From assembly GCA_003254925.1 (NCBI GenBank), contig QANZ01001328.1, positions 159,685 to 223,684 of the forward strand: a stretch of DNA of 64,000 nt, in the 5' to 3' direction. The notes below the pieces were generated by a model, which made no database searches, was not told the origin of the DNA, and saw nothing but the letters and a program-made list of their open reading frames with translations. Origin of the DNA: Chamaecrista fasciculata. Lineage: Eukaryota; Streptophyta; Magnoliopsida; Fabales; Fabaceae. Shown here piece after piece: positions 36,058 to 47,134 of the stretch (positions are counted from its first letter, which is position 1; every line of letters begins with the position of its first letter). Position numbers and translations under genes: made by a program.

Positions 36058-36758
36058 NATTTGGTCATGCTTCATATCGCAAGACAAGATTAAGCAAAAT
36101 TAAAGAAAAAGGCAGAAGGCCATTTTGGTAAAAGGAGAATGGAAAATAATTGTACAGTTTAAGAGATAGAGTGAGAAAGAGGGTGTGAAATCCCTTTTCT
36201 ACTTAAAAAGGTTAAAATTTCATTTTGATCTCTCATTTTTGTTTCTATTCTATTTTGGTCCTTAATGTTTTTTCAAAGTTCTATTTTGATTCTTAACTAC
36301 TGAATATAGTTATATATCTATCTTATTTTAGGTACGAATACAATGAAATTAGAACTATGAATGACTCTTGATTAATACTTTTTCTCTATAGTCAGAGTCC
36401 TCGACAATATAATCAAGATCAAACTAGACCAAAAATTTGGTTCGAAAGTAAGTTGCTCATTTCATGAAATTAACTAATCTCTTTTTGTTTTAAGTTAGAA
36501 TACAATGAAATTGGAACTACGAGTTAATCTTAACTAATTTTTTTTTATACGGTTGGGGTTGTCGACAAACAATGTCAAATTATACTTCAAAAATTGATAT
36601 TAAAGTTTCAACCAAACCTACTTTCCAAGTACTATTAGATACCAAAACAAAATTCAAGTAAACATTAAGTACCCAAAATGAGATTTTGACCTAAAAAAAA
36701 GTGTAAACCGTGAAGGTAAGGAAAAGCTAAAATAAGAGGTTAGTGAGAGAGAGAGAGA
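35285..36758. repeat. Approximately 0.7-kb direct duplication around single N (36058)
   Basis: 35285-36057 and 36059-36758 start identically ('atttggtcatgcttcatat') and end in GA tracts. They differ by scattered substitutions and by a deletion of about 36 bp in copy 2. The second copy starts exactly at the N. This fits two allelic contig ends laid side by side. The duplicated sequence includes a family-A-like repeat (35430-35960). Confidence 0.85.
36003..36057. repeat. (GA)n microsatellite at contig end
   Basis: At least 27 GA units ending at the N. A shorter GA run (36743-36761) sits at the matching place in the second copy. Confidence 0.9.
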
Positions 36759-36769
36759 GAGTGGTCCCA

Positions 36770-37484
36770 CATTCGGCACAGCAGAAACTGAGCATTGTCT
36801 CTTCCTTCGTTCTCATCTTCATTCATCTTCTTCATCAATGAATCCCTTCTCTTTCTTTCCTTTTCTCTCTCTCTCTCTCTCTTTCTCTCTCTATACTCTC
36901 TGTTTATATCTCTCTGCCAATTTCCTTACATCTATCTTTTATCTTCTTCACTACTCTCGTGAATCCCATTCTCTCTTCTTATCTCTCTGTATCTTCTTCA
37001 GTCTCTGAAACAAACAGCCACTGCTCCACCCCTTACTTTATTGGGAAACTTTCTTTTCTCAGAAAAATTTTCCCCTTTATTTTTCTCACTTCCCAAACAT
37101 AATTAAACACCACTAAACAGTTATATCTGGTAGGTTAGTATTTAATTTTTTTCTTTCTGGGGATTTGGAGTATCACTTTAATTCCTTCATTCATTCCTCT
37201 GTTTTGGTGGTTTTTGAGATTTAAGCTGGGTTTTAGTTTAATTTATTGTTTCTGGGGTGTTCTTATATTTTCCATAAAAGGTTGTTGGCTTTTTCCTCCT
37301 GTTTTTTATTATACTATTTAAAAAAAAAGCCAATTACTGTTTTCTTTTCTCTTGTACTTTCTGGGTTTAGGGTTTTGTATCTTACCTTCTTTTTCTCTCC
37401 CATGGCTTCTTCTTCTCCTTCTTCCTTGAGAATTCGAAAATCTATGAAGCTAAATTGAAAGCAATCAATCCATAATCTACAGAT
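36770..37484 (+). promoter_or_regulatory. CT-rich 5' leader of CIA2-like gene with upstream ORFs
   Basis: Long pyrimidine-rich tracts (36860-36990) typical of a plant 5' UTR. Several upstream ATGs occur. The last (37402-37458) encodes an 18-residue peptide starting MASSSPSSLRI and ends 26 bases before the main ATG, so it could reduce translation. A leader intron is possible but not assigned. Confidence 0.5.
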
Positions 37485-38666
37485 ATGTCTTCGATTTTAA
37501 CTGGAGCTGGTGGAAGAACTTACGGATTCGATTTCGATTTCGTGAAATCTCCGTCTCCGTCGACATCGATTATTCGACCTTCACATACATCATCGTCTTC
37601 GTCTTCTTCTCCGTCTTCGACTATCTCTGAATCGAGCAATTCACCCTTGGCAATCTCAACCAGAAAGCCTAGAACTCCGAGAAAGAGACCGAACCAGACC
37701 TACAATGAAGCCGCCGCTTTGCTTTCCACGGCTTACCCTAATCTCTTCTCCAACAAGAACCTCAAGAACGCCGGAAAATTCACCCGGCGAGTCTCCGACA
37801 ACTTTTTCATCGACGAGGAATTGTTCTTGCCTTTCACAGTGTTCGACGGCTCTTCTTCTAATTCATCGTCTTCTTTCCTCCTTCAACAGCAACCACCGAT
37901 CCAGCAAAACCCTAGCTTCCAGATGGAGCCGAAGATGGTGAATCTGATGCAGGAGAAGCCGTGCCAGAGTCCGGGCGAGATAATCTCAAGAGTGAAAACG
38001 CTGGAATTGGACGACGATTGCGGCGGTGGCGGAGGAGAAGATTTCGAAGATTTCGACGCCGAGTCCATCCTCGACGAAGAAATCGACGAAGGAATCGATA
38101 GCATCATGGGAGGTAAGGTCGAGGAAGATGCCATTGGTGCCGGCGCCAGCGGTAATTACTACGACTATTGGAGCGGTGGATTCGGATTTGGCGGGAAAAT
38201 CGATTTCCGGCTAGGGTTAGTTAGGGCTCTCCGGCGAGTAGATGAAGGTAACTGGTGGAATTTTCCGGCGGTTGACATAGTTCAGATCTCGCCGAGGATC
38301 AACGACAAGCGTGCTGCGACGACGTCGTTTACGTCGGCGGCGGAGAAGGTGAAGAAAGAGAAGAAGAAGGAAAACAAGAAGACGACGACGGCGATGACTC
38401 CGGCAACGGCGGCGTCTGCGGCGGCGACGACGAAGAAGGTGAAGAAAAAGGTGGATTTGAACTTGAAGAGCTTGGAATTGCCGAAATCGAATGGTTTGAT
38501 GTTGAAATTGAACTACGACGACATTTTGAGTGCTTGGTCGGAGCGAGGGTCGCCGTTCGCCGGCGGCACGCCGGAGAAAGACGCCGCCGCCGTGGGTTCG
38601 CCATCTCCGGCCGGCCGATCGAAACCGAAAAGCAAGATTAAAAAAAAGAGTTTGAAACTTTGTTGA
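37485..38666 (+). CDS. CIA2: CIA2-like chloroplast import regulator lacking the CCT domain
   Basis: A single open frame of 393 residues. The N-terminus (GGRTYGFDFDFVKSPS), the block STRKPRTPRKRPNQTYNEAA and ALLSTAYPNLF, the acidic block DFDAESILDEEIDEGIDSIM and VDEGNWWNFPAVDI match CIA2, a nuclear factor that raises expression of chloroplast protein-import and ribosomal genes. Near the C-terminus GLMLKLNYDDILSAWSERGS is present. The CCT domain that normally follows is replaced by a Lys/Ser-rich tail ending KKKSLKLC. I see no CCT-encoding exon before the transposons at 42.5 kb. The coding DNA is much GC-richer than its surroundings. The start codon is the first one giving the conserved MSS-GRTYGF opening. 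Confidence 0.82.
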   Translation: MSSILTGAGGRTYGFDFDFVKSPSPSTSIIRPSHTSSSSSSSPSSTISESSNSPLAISTRKPRTPRKRPNQTYNEAAALLSTAYPNLFSNKNLKNAGKFTRRVSDNFFIDEELFLPFTVFDGSSSNSSSSFLLQQQPPIQQNPSFQMEPKMVNLMQEKPCQSPGEIISRVKTLELDDDCGGGGGEDFEDFDAESILDEEIDEGIDSIMGGKVEEDAIGAGASGNYYDYWSGGFGFGGKIDFRLGLVRALRRVDEGNWWNFPAVDIVQISPRINDKRAATTSFTSAAEKVKKEKKKENKKTTTAMTPATAASAAATTKKVKKKVDLNLKSLELPKSNGLMLKLNYDDILSAWSERGSPFAGGTPEKDAAAVGSPSPAGRSKPKSKIKKKSLKLC

Positions 38667-39392
38667 AAGTTAGGAAGCTAAAACGTCAGATTGATGATTC
38701 TTGAGCACTGTTTGGTTGGAGAGATTTGGTGAGAAAATAATATATTAATAAAAAAAAGAAGTTATATATATAACAACCATAAATTAATAATAATTAGTTG
38801 CTATAATAAGAAAAACAGAGTATTAGCAATTTAGCAGCAATTTAGCATGAATCTTATTTACCCACTTTCCTAATTTTTCTTTTTTGGTCCCTCTTTTCGT
38901 CCCCACATTTTCAACCAAAACATGAAAACACCATGATTACAAGGTTCACATTTTATGAACAATATTCTCCAATCTCTTAATTTAAAGGAATTTTGAAGTT
39001 AGAAAATTACAATGTGCAGAGATTAATTACACACATCAAGGGATTTGACTACTTCAGAAAAATAGAAATGAACTTGCATTTGTATTTTCAATGTATTAAG
39101 CTATAGTGTTGGGGTAATGTAAACTTAAGTACTGATATTTTCAATATTCCAAGCTTTGTATTGATATTTTATATACTTATCTAAATCAATTATAAAGTGG
39201 AAATCTGCCAATAAGGAGTGCACAGTGGGTTAGGGTTCGACATTTACTGCCACAAATTATTTAATTATTTGTGATTTAATAAGCATTTTTTTTAAAAAAA
39301 TATTTAATAAGCGTAAAAATGACAAGATATTAATGGAATGTATTTTCTCAATTAAACACCAATAACTTTTGGGTTTTTTTTTTTTTTTTTTT
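38667..39392. other. Region 3' of CIA2-like gene, no gene seen
   Basis: Likely 3' UTR followed by AT-rich DNA. I looked for a CCT-domain exon and saw none. Confidence 0.5.
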
Positions 39393-39449
39393 NNNNNNNN
39401 NNNNNNNNNNNNNNNNNNNNNNNNNNNNNNNNNNNNNNNNNNNNNNNNN
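39393..39449. other. Assembly gap (57 N)
   Basis: Run of N following a T homopolymer. Confidence 1.
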
Positions 39450-39805
39450 CTCATTTCATCTCTAAACTTTACATTAATTGTTAATTTCATCTCAATTTCT
39501 TTTTTCAGTTATTTTCGTTTTTAATGTTTCACATTTTGAACAATTTTATGCTCTTACTTTCGTCAAATATTAACGACAAAATTTATGTGGCTAATGATGT
39601 GTATGTAAAATTGATAGAAAAAAAAACTCAAATCCTAACTTAGGTTGAAAAACATACTGCAATCTGTCATAAATTTATTGAAAGAAGTTAGTCAAAAGAT
39701 AAAATTGACCAAAATGTAAAACATTTGGATGAAATTGACTGTAAAAAAATTAGAGAAAATTTGACAATTGTTGTAAAGTATGAGGACGAAATTAATACTT
39801 TTGAT
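39450..39805. mobile_element. MITE-like element related to 18486-18858
   Basis: Units 'atttcatctctaaacttta' on the left and 'taaagtatgaggacgaaatt' on the right form inverted arms like those of the 18486 element. The left end touches the N gap. Confidence 0.5.
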
Positions 39806-39985
39806 GTTTTTTTTTTCTTTTCCAAACTTTTGGGATTTCTTTAGTGGTCAAATTTAGTTTAGGGCAACTGTCGAAGATTAAAACTACAAATTGCTATAAA
39901 TTGTGAATTTGTGATTGTTTGATTTGGTGTACATTTTTCTTTTTTATTATAAAATTAATTAAATTAAAAAGATTATAAGTTAAAG

Positions 39986-40512
39986 GGTCATTTTGGTCCT
40001 AAATATATGTCTTAATATTTATTTTAGTCTATTATGTTTTAAAATGTTCAAATTGGTCCTAAATGTGGAGAAAATGTTTCATTTTGGTCCCAAACTATTG
40101 AATATGGCTTGTTTCAAGTTCAAACTTGAAAAGTTTAGAGTTATGTATTGTTTTCAAAGAGTAATTTATCTATCCAGTTGAGCTCGTCAACAAATGAGAT
40201 CAAAACAGTCTTAAAAGTAGATCGTTCATTTCATGGTCTAACAAATAAAGTTGATCATATTTCTCTCGTTTTAAATTTGAATGTGACGAATTTAGATCTA
40301 CGAATTCCTCTTAACAAGTCTTTTGAACTTGAAATGAGAGACGAGAGAAATATGACCAAATTCAATAATTTGGGACCAAAATGATTTATTTTACCAATAT
40401 TTAGGACCAAAATAAAATATTTGCCAATATTTAGGACCAATTTGAATATTTTGAAGTATAATAGACCAAAATAAACATTAAGACATACATTTAGGACCAA
40501 AATGATACTTTG
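39986..40512. mobile_element. Dispersed repeat family A, copy
   Basis: The left 'gggtcattttggtcctaaat' and right 'ttaggaccaaaatga' are inverted ends matching the 30139 and 33225 copies. 40513-41090 beyond it is AT-rich with nothing recognised. Confidence 0.65.
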
Positions 40513-41094
40513 ACCAAAAGTTCTATTATAAACTTAAAAAGGGAATAATGAACAATCTAACAAATGAAATGATGTGGTGGCGCAGATTGATTGGTTGAGA
40601 GAGTAGTTAGTGTGTTACGCTACAAGCCTACAAAGAAAAGAGGCGTTCACGTCTCTTCTCTAAGAAGATCATAATTCATAAGGTATCAGGTTAGAAAAGT
40701 CAACGATAATCAACGGTCCAGATTAAAGGTATGATTTACACTCACCACACTTAAGTATTTTTATTTACTAAAGTTATAATATTATATTAAAGCATAGCCG
40801 TCAATTTATTTTTTTTTTATTTTATGTTAAAAGTACATTAACCTATGTGACACTGTATCAGTGACATAAATACGCGACACAATAGGGTTATAAACATGCT
40901 AACATGTTAAATTTTTAAAATTACATGACATGATACGATATATATTTATATATATAAATAATTAAAAATTCATAAATTTTAATAAAAAAATTAAAAATTT
41001 TACAATATTTATTTATAATATATGTCACATATTTCATTATTTTTATTGTTTGTCATGTTAAAATCACAAAAAATTAATTTTATATTCTGAAATT

Positions 41095-41604
41095 TATAAA
41101 TATGTGTTGTATAAATGTTGTAAGGGTGTCGGACCTCAAGAAGACTCGAGACCCGGCCCGGTTATTTTCGGGGCGGTCCGGGGTTGTCGGTCAAAATTTT
41201 GTTTTTCAATTTTTTTAAAAAATTATTTTAAAATATTTGTATATTTTATATATTTTTAACTTGTATATATTAATAAAAAATTAATGTTACATAAGTTTAA
41301 TGATATTTATGTATAAAATAATTTAATTTAATTTTTTTATTGACAAGATACTAATTTCATTAAAGTTAAAATTATATTTTATGTAATTTTTAATATATAA
41401 TTAATACAAAATTAATACTAAGTATATGTATTAATTATTTTATATAATAAAAGAAATAATTATATATATATTAAAAATATAAAAAATAAAAATAATGGCA
41501 CTCAGCCCGGGCCGGGTCCAAAGGGGTGAAACCCGAAACTCGGCTCGGCTCGATTTGAAAAAAAAATGACCCAGCCGAGTCGGATCAGGCTTGTGCACCT
41601 CTAG
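41095..41604. mobile_element. hAT-MITE-like element with GC-rich ends
   Basis: The left end is 'aagggtgtcggacc' followed by 'gacccggcccgg'. The right end reversed is TAGAGGTGCACAAGCCTG, with 'ggcccgggctgag' further in. The middle is AT-rich. The pattern resembles the MITE at 11163. No matching 8-bp duplication was found, so the ends are approximate. Confidence 0.5.
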
Positions 41605-42532
41605 TTATTATATTCCTTGTTATGAAGAGTAAAAAATATTATGGAGAGTAAGAATTTTTTTCTAATCATTTTGGTTTTATATAATTAAATTAATTTTTGT
41701 ATTATGTAGTACCTCTAAATTTATAACCTTGTAAAATAAAGGCAAATCTAAAAACCTCTATTCAAAATTGTGTATGATTGTATCACACTGTTTGGTCATT
41801 CAAGAATATTTAACAATTATTTTAAAATAAAAAATACAAAAATCAGACAAAGCAAGAAGCAATAAAATCAAAAATAAATAAAGCACCTAAATTATAAGAC
41901 AAGTAAGCTTATTCAAACTATACAAGTGCCCGACGATCTCATGCAAAAATGTTTTGTTAAGATATGTCAGATTTTAGCAAGTATACAAATGGAAATAGTA
42001 AAACTCAATAGGATAAGTGGTATTATAAAATCAGACAAAACAATAAGCAATAAAACCAAAAATAAATAAAACACATAAACTATAAGATAAGTAAGCTTCC
42101 CCAGACCATACAAATGCACGACGAGACCATGCAAAAGGTTTGGTTAAGATATGTCAGATTCTATCAAGTATATAAATGAAACCCAACCATACATGTCCTC
42201 CAATTACTTTAAGAAATAAGAGGTGCTTCAATAATCAATATATTATTAAATATCTCAAAAAATAATACTTTATATTATTTTAATTTAGTTTTTTATTGTT
42301 ATATATATAACACATACATATACATGAAGTATGAAGGTAATGGCCATAAAAAACTAAGGCGCTAGAGGTGACAAAAGCAATCAAATATTATGTACCTAAC
42401 CATTATAGTAGGGGTTAAACTGTGGAGTCGCATATATTTATATATGTTGTATCAATATTTGGGAGGCTTGGCTCCGCTTCTTATTAGGGAGGCTACTTAA
42501 TTGCCAAGTATTTTGATTGCTTAAAGTCACTC
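41605..42532. other. Intergenic DNA with a diverged duplication
   Basis: About 41835-41960 and 42030-42180 share 'aatcagacaaa', 'taagacaagtaagctt' and 'gttaagatatgtcagatt' phrases, an imperfect direct repeat. No gene seen. Confidence 0.5.
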
Positions 42533-42745
42533 TGTAGGATTACTAACTAATTGTTAGTTAGTTAGTTAGTTAGTTAGAGTTTGTTGTACCAGTTTGCAAT
42601 TAGTTGAAAAGTTGTTGTCCTGATTTGTTATTTTAGCAGCTAAGCTATGTGTTATAAATAGCTTAGTCTTCTCTGTATTTTCTGATTCAGTAATAACAAT
42701 AATCAGATTTCATACTTTACTCTTTGCTTTTCTATTCCCTGTTCA
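42533..42745 (+). repeat. 5' LTR of Copia element
   Basis: 213 bp, TG...CA, with a (TTAG)n run near its start that is longer here than in the 3' copy. Confidence 0.88.
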
Positions 42746-42798
42746 TGGTATCAGAGCCCCTGGTAGAGCCTCTGGTATACACGCGATGGAGACGAAAA

Positions 42799-43250
42799 AT
42801 GCCGAACGAAAATGAAGCTTCGATTGACGCTGCGAAGACGCATCAATTTTCTTGGGCGCTACACTCGTCGGATCAGCCTGGTATGATTCTCGTCTCTACT
42901 CTGCTCGATTCTACAAATTATTTGCCCTGGAGTACAGCAATGAAGATAGCCCTAGGTTCGAAGGAGAAGATGGGCTTTGTGGACGGATCTTTGAAGATGC
43001 CTGAAGATGACGAAGGTTCCAAGCTTTGGAAGAAAGCGGACCAAATGATAATGTCTTGGCTGCTTAATTCTATCGCCAAGAACATGTGTGAATCGTTCCT
43101 CTATTTTCCATCTTCTCACGCGATATGGTCTGAGCTGGAGCGACGGTTTGGAGTGACGAGTGGACCAAGATTGTTACAGATTCAGCGAGAGATGATGTCG
43201 ATTAAGCAAGGTAATGATTCTGTTACTGTATATTACGGTAGATTACATAA
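42799..43250 (+). pseudogene. Copia gag, C-terminally deleted
   Basis: Starts MPNENEASIDAAK. LDSTNYLPWSTAMKIAL, KMGFVDGSLKMP and SAIWSEL-type motifs are those of plant Copia gag (retrotran_gag). After VTVYYGRLH the sequence jumps to reverse transcriptase in another frame at about 43250, so no gag-pol polyprotein can be made. Confidence 0.85.
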
Positions 43251-44771
43251 GAATGGCGTGCTGCCATGGAGAAGGAACTTAAAGCCTTGGAAGCAAATGA
43301 AACTTGGGAGATTACTAAGTTACCAGAAGGGAAGCAAGCAATTGGATCCAAATGGGTATTCAAGGTGAAAATGAACCCAGATGGAACTGTGGAAAGATAT
43401 AAAGCTAGGTTGGTTGCCAAGGGTTATAACCAAATAGAAGGAATAAACTATTTTGATAGTTATTCTCTAGTTGCAAAACAGGTAACTGTGAGAATGGTTT
43501 TAGCATTGAGTACTGTAAAAGGTTGGCCTCTTTATCAATTAGACATAAACAATGCATTTTTACATGGGTTTCTTCATGAAGAAGTATATCTCAAGCCTCC
43601 TCAAGGATATTCAAAGATAAAGGGTAATGAAGTGTGCAAATTGAAAAGATCACTATATGGGTTGAAGCAAGCATCAAGGGAATGGAATTCTGAGTTTACA
43701 ACTAAGTTGCTCAATTATGGTTTTATTCAGTCACAAAATGATCATTGTTTATTCATTTTAAAGACTGATAATGCTTTTACTATTCTATTAGTATATGTTG
43801 ATGATGTTTTGTTGACAGGAAATTGTTCCTCTACTATTCAGCAAATTAAAGGCTTTCTTGACACTACCTTTACCATAAAGGATTTGGGTTTTGCAATATA
43901 TTTTTTGGGAGTCGAAATAGCAAGATCATCTGAGGGCACTTTCATATCCCAAAAGAAATATATTAATGACATCATCACTAGCACTGGTTTACAGGAAGCA
44001 AATTCTGTTTCTTTGCCTATGCAGAAGGGTCATCGATTTGCGGAAGATGCTCCTCTTCTTCAGGATCCAGAGTCTTATAGAAGATTGGTTGGAAGACTCT
44101 TATATTTGAACATGACCAGACCAGATATTTCATATTCAGTGCAGCAGTTGAGCCAACATGTAGCAGCCCCTACTACATCTCATTGGCAGAGTGCTTTACA
44201 TGTTGTGAAGTACTTAAAAGGCACTTCAGCTGCAGGATTATATTATAAAAGTTCTACTGATTTTTCGTTAGTAGCATATAGTGATTCTGATTGGGCCTCT
44301 TGTCCAGTTTCTAGAAAGTCTGTATCAGGTTATTGTGTTATGCTTGGAGGATCTCTTGTCTCATGGAAGTCAAAGAAGCAGTTGACAGTTTCTAGGTCCT
44401 CTTGTGAAGCCGAATATAGAAGTATGGCGTCATGTGTGAATGAACTTGTTTGGGTGACATATTTGATGCATGATCTTGGTATTGATTATCAAACTCCTAT
44501 TCCTTTCTATTGTGACAATAAAGCAGCCTTGCATATTGCTTCAAACCCGGTATTCCATGAGAGGACTAAACATATTGATATTGATTGTCACATAGTTAGG
44601 CAAAGGTATAAAGATGGTTTCATAAAACTCCAGCATGTTTCATCTCAACTTCAGTTAGCTAATATTTTGACTAAGTCTTTATCTCAGCCGCAGTTTTCTT
44701 TCATTACAGACAAGTTGGGAGTTGTCTTAGACCCCTCTCAACTTGAGGGGGGATGTAGGATTACTAACTAA
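43251..44771 (+). pseudogene. Copia reverse transcriptase and RNase H fragment
   Basis: Open from WRAAMEKELKALEA, the usual start of Copia RT, to TAA at 44769-44771; the ATG-to-stop part (43266 on) is 501 aa. It contains QLDINNAFLHG (Asp93), YVDD at residues 177-180, and the RNase H motifs YSDSDWASC, SSCEAEYRS and YCDNKAAL. The frame itself is unbroken. Upstream protease and integrase are deleted, so the element cannot move on its own. Confidence 0.92.
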
Positions 44772-44873
44772 TTGTTAGTTAGTTAGTTAGAGTTTGTTGT
44801 ACCAGTTTGCAATTAGTTGAAAAGTTGTTGTCCTGATTTGTTATTTTAGCAGCTAAGCTATGTGTTATAAATA
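44754..44873 (+). repeat. Truncated 3' LTR of Copia element
   Basis: Matches the first 120 bp or so of the 5' LTR, then diverges at 'ttataaat'. Confidence 0.88.
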
Positions 44874-44936
44874 TTTAAATTAAATGGCCAAAATATTTAT
44901 ATTTAATTATCCCTTAAGTACACAACAAACATACTT

Positions 44937-45342
44937 GAGACCAAGATTGATGAAGAAATATTAAATTGCAATCACCATCAAATCATGAAAATATCATAAT
45001 AAGGATTTGAACAATTTAATAAAAAAATGGAGAAATAGAAAAAGTTAGACTTGACTCAGGTTTTGGAACCCAAGGCCTACGTACCCTGATTAGGAATCAA
45101 AGTCCACGTAGTTCAGAATTAAATTGGTAATTTGGAGTTGAGACCAAGATTGATGAACAAATATTAAATTGCAATCACCATCAAATCATGAAAATATCAT
45201 AATAAGGATTTGAACAATTTAATAAAAAAAATGGAGAAATAGAAAAAGTTAGACTTGACTCAGGTTTTGGAACCCAAGGCCTACGTACCCTGATTAGGAA
45301 TCAAAGTCCACGTAGTTCAGAATTAAATTGGTAATTTGGAGA
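44937..45342. repeat. 203-bp tandem duplication
   Basis: Copies 44937-45139 and 45140-45342 both begin 'gagaccaagattgatga' and end 'attggtaatttgga', nearly identical. No N lies between them, unlike the suspect duplications elsewhere. Confidence 0.9.
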
Positions 45343-46669
45343 TGGGTTAGAGGACTTACCTAGAATCCTCGCTTTTATTGTTGGAAGGTTTAAATATTCT
45401 CTGGGGAAAATTCTCTCAAGAGAACATGATTGTTTTGTGATTTTTGTGATTTTTATGAGATTAAAGGGGCGACCTAGTAATCTCGTTTTAGTGATAATTT
45501 AGACTAAGTCTAAACTTGATTTTAGAATATTTTGAGGTTTGAACTTTAGAAATATTTTATGAATATCTTGACCTAAAATTGTTAGTCTCAAGATAAAAAT
45601 TGTATTCTCCTAATTATTTATTTAATAAACATTAGGTAGATATAAGCTCCAACTTATGCATCATATATACGAGGGGCTTGGCGTGCCCTAACGGGCACGC
45701 CAATTTGCATGTAACATTTGAATTGATTTAAAGTTGAAGATTATATTAAATTTTTATATTGATAAAAGAGTAAGTTTGGGACCAATTTGAGAAATTATAC
45801 AAATATGTAAGACTCATCTAAAATAAATAAAATATTTAGGACCAATTTGAAATTACCTCATATGGGAGAGTGAGTGGAGAGAGAGAGAGTGGTGACATTT
45901 TTTAATTTGTAATTGTTTTTTGCATTTTTTTAATTCATTTATTATTTTAAAGAAGTGGGGGGAGTGAGTGGGGAGAGAGAGTGGTGTTTTTTTTCTTTTT
46001 TAATTTTTTAATTCACTATTTTTGACCAACCATAAAGGGGTGGAGCCATATAATATAGTATATATATATATATATATCACGCAGCGAGCACACATGCAGA
46101 GAGGAAGATGAGTTTCAAAAACTCTTGGCTAGAATTATGGATTGGTCCTCATAGATTTCCAAAATTTGCAAATAGGTCCCTAGACGTGGGATAGCCAAGT
46201 AGTAAAATGAAAAATTAGAAAACATTTATGGGTCAAAATGTAATTTTGTATGGGCAGAAGGTATGAATTACAGTATAGTCCAAAAACCTAGAAAAAGAGT
46301 GCAAACTAGTCCCTATCGGATTCTTAAAATTGCAATCTTTGATGAATCCTTTGAGGATTTGAACGCCTTTGGGAATAGTTCCCACCTCCAGGTTCAAAGA
46401 ACAAACTCATAAGGAATTTTAAACCTATCCAAAGAATGAGATAGAGATGATGAAAAATTAAAAAGGAAGAAAAATGTATGAGGTCAATTTTAGTTGTACC
46501 CTCAAAGTTCTTTTTAGGTCAATTGTACTTCCAATATTTTATATTTGAGTCAATTGTACCATCAAACTAAATATTATTATTTACTTTGAAATTTAATTAA
46601 TGGGAATATTCTTCAAATTATTCAAGTTTACTTTCAAAATTTCATTTAAGTAGTTGTATTTGAATATGG
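45343..46669. other. Intergenic DNA, no gene seen
   Basis: Contains a 9-bp-stem GC hairpin (45679-45700, 'ggcgtgccc' and 'gggcacgcc'), GA-rich stretches near 45870 and 45960, a TA run at 46056-46077 and scattered 'ggaccaattt' repeat pieces. Confidence 0.5.
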
Positions 46670-47110
46670 GTAGGACTAAATTGCAATTATTTTCCAGATT
46701 TAGGACTGATATGTAATTATCTCCTTTTTTATAATTTTCAAAATTACATTTTGACCCCAAAAAGTTTTTGTATTTTTATTTTAGTCCTCAAATATCATGA
46801 TCTATGGACTATTTTTTTTGTAAATTTTGAAACTATTTGGGGGGCATTCTGTAAATTTTTTCAAAAGTTTTGTAAAGTTTATCTTCTCACCGTTGAACCA
46901 CACCGTTTTAGGACTAAACTGCATCTATTTTCCAGATTTAGGACTAATATGTAATTTTGTTCTTTTTCCAATATTTTTCATAATTACATTTTGACCTGAA
47001 AATTTTGTTTTAATTTTCATTTTAGTCCTCAAATTTTATTATCTAGGGACGTTTTTAAAAATTTTGAAACTATTTGAGAGCATTTTGTAATTTTTGCAAA
47101 AGTGCTAACA
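46670..47110. repeat. Diverged tandem duplication
   Basis: About 46670-46870 and 46907-47100 share 'attttccagatttaggact', 'attacattttgacc' and 'gaaactatttg' in the same order. Confidence 0.7.
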
Positions 47111-47134
47111 ATTTTCCAATCTTGACGAAAAATA

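Larger units (their letters stand above)
42533..44873 (+). mobile_element. Internally deleted Copia retrotransposon
   Basis: 5' LTR 42533-42745 (TGTAGGATTAC...CTGTTCA). The primer-binding site TGGTATCAGAGC (42746-42757) is of the initiator-tRNA-Met type. Gag and reverse-transcriptase coding DNA follow, then a polypurine stretch (about 44745-44753) and a 3' LTR cut after 120 bp (44754-44873). Zinc knuckle, protease and integrase are missing between gag and RT. The loss of the 3' LTR end removes any target duplication. Confidence 0.92.

Noticed and set aside
38329..38604. Ser/Pro-rich antisense frame under the CIA2-like gene
   Set aside because: Shadow of the GC-rich Lys/Ala coding sequence on the other strand.
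43223..43420. Antisense frame in the Copia RT
   Set aside because: Shadow of the RT frame, which has clear motifs.
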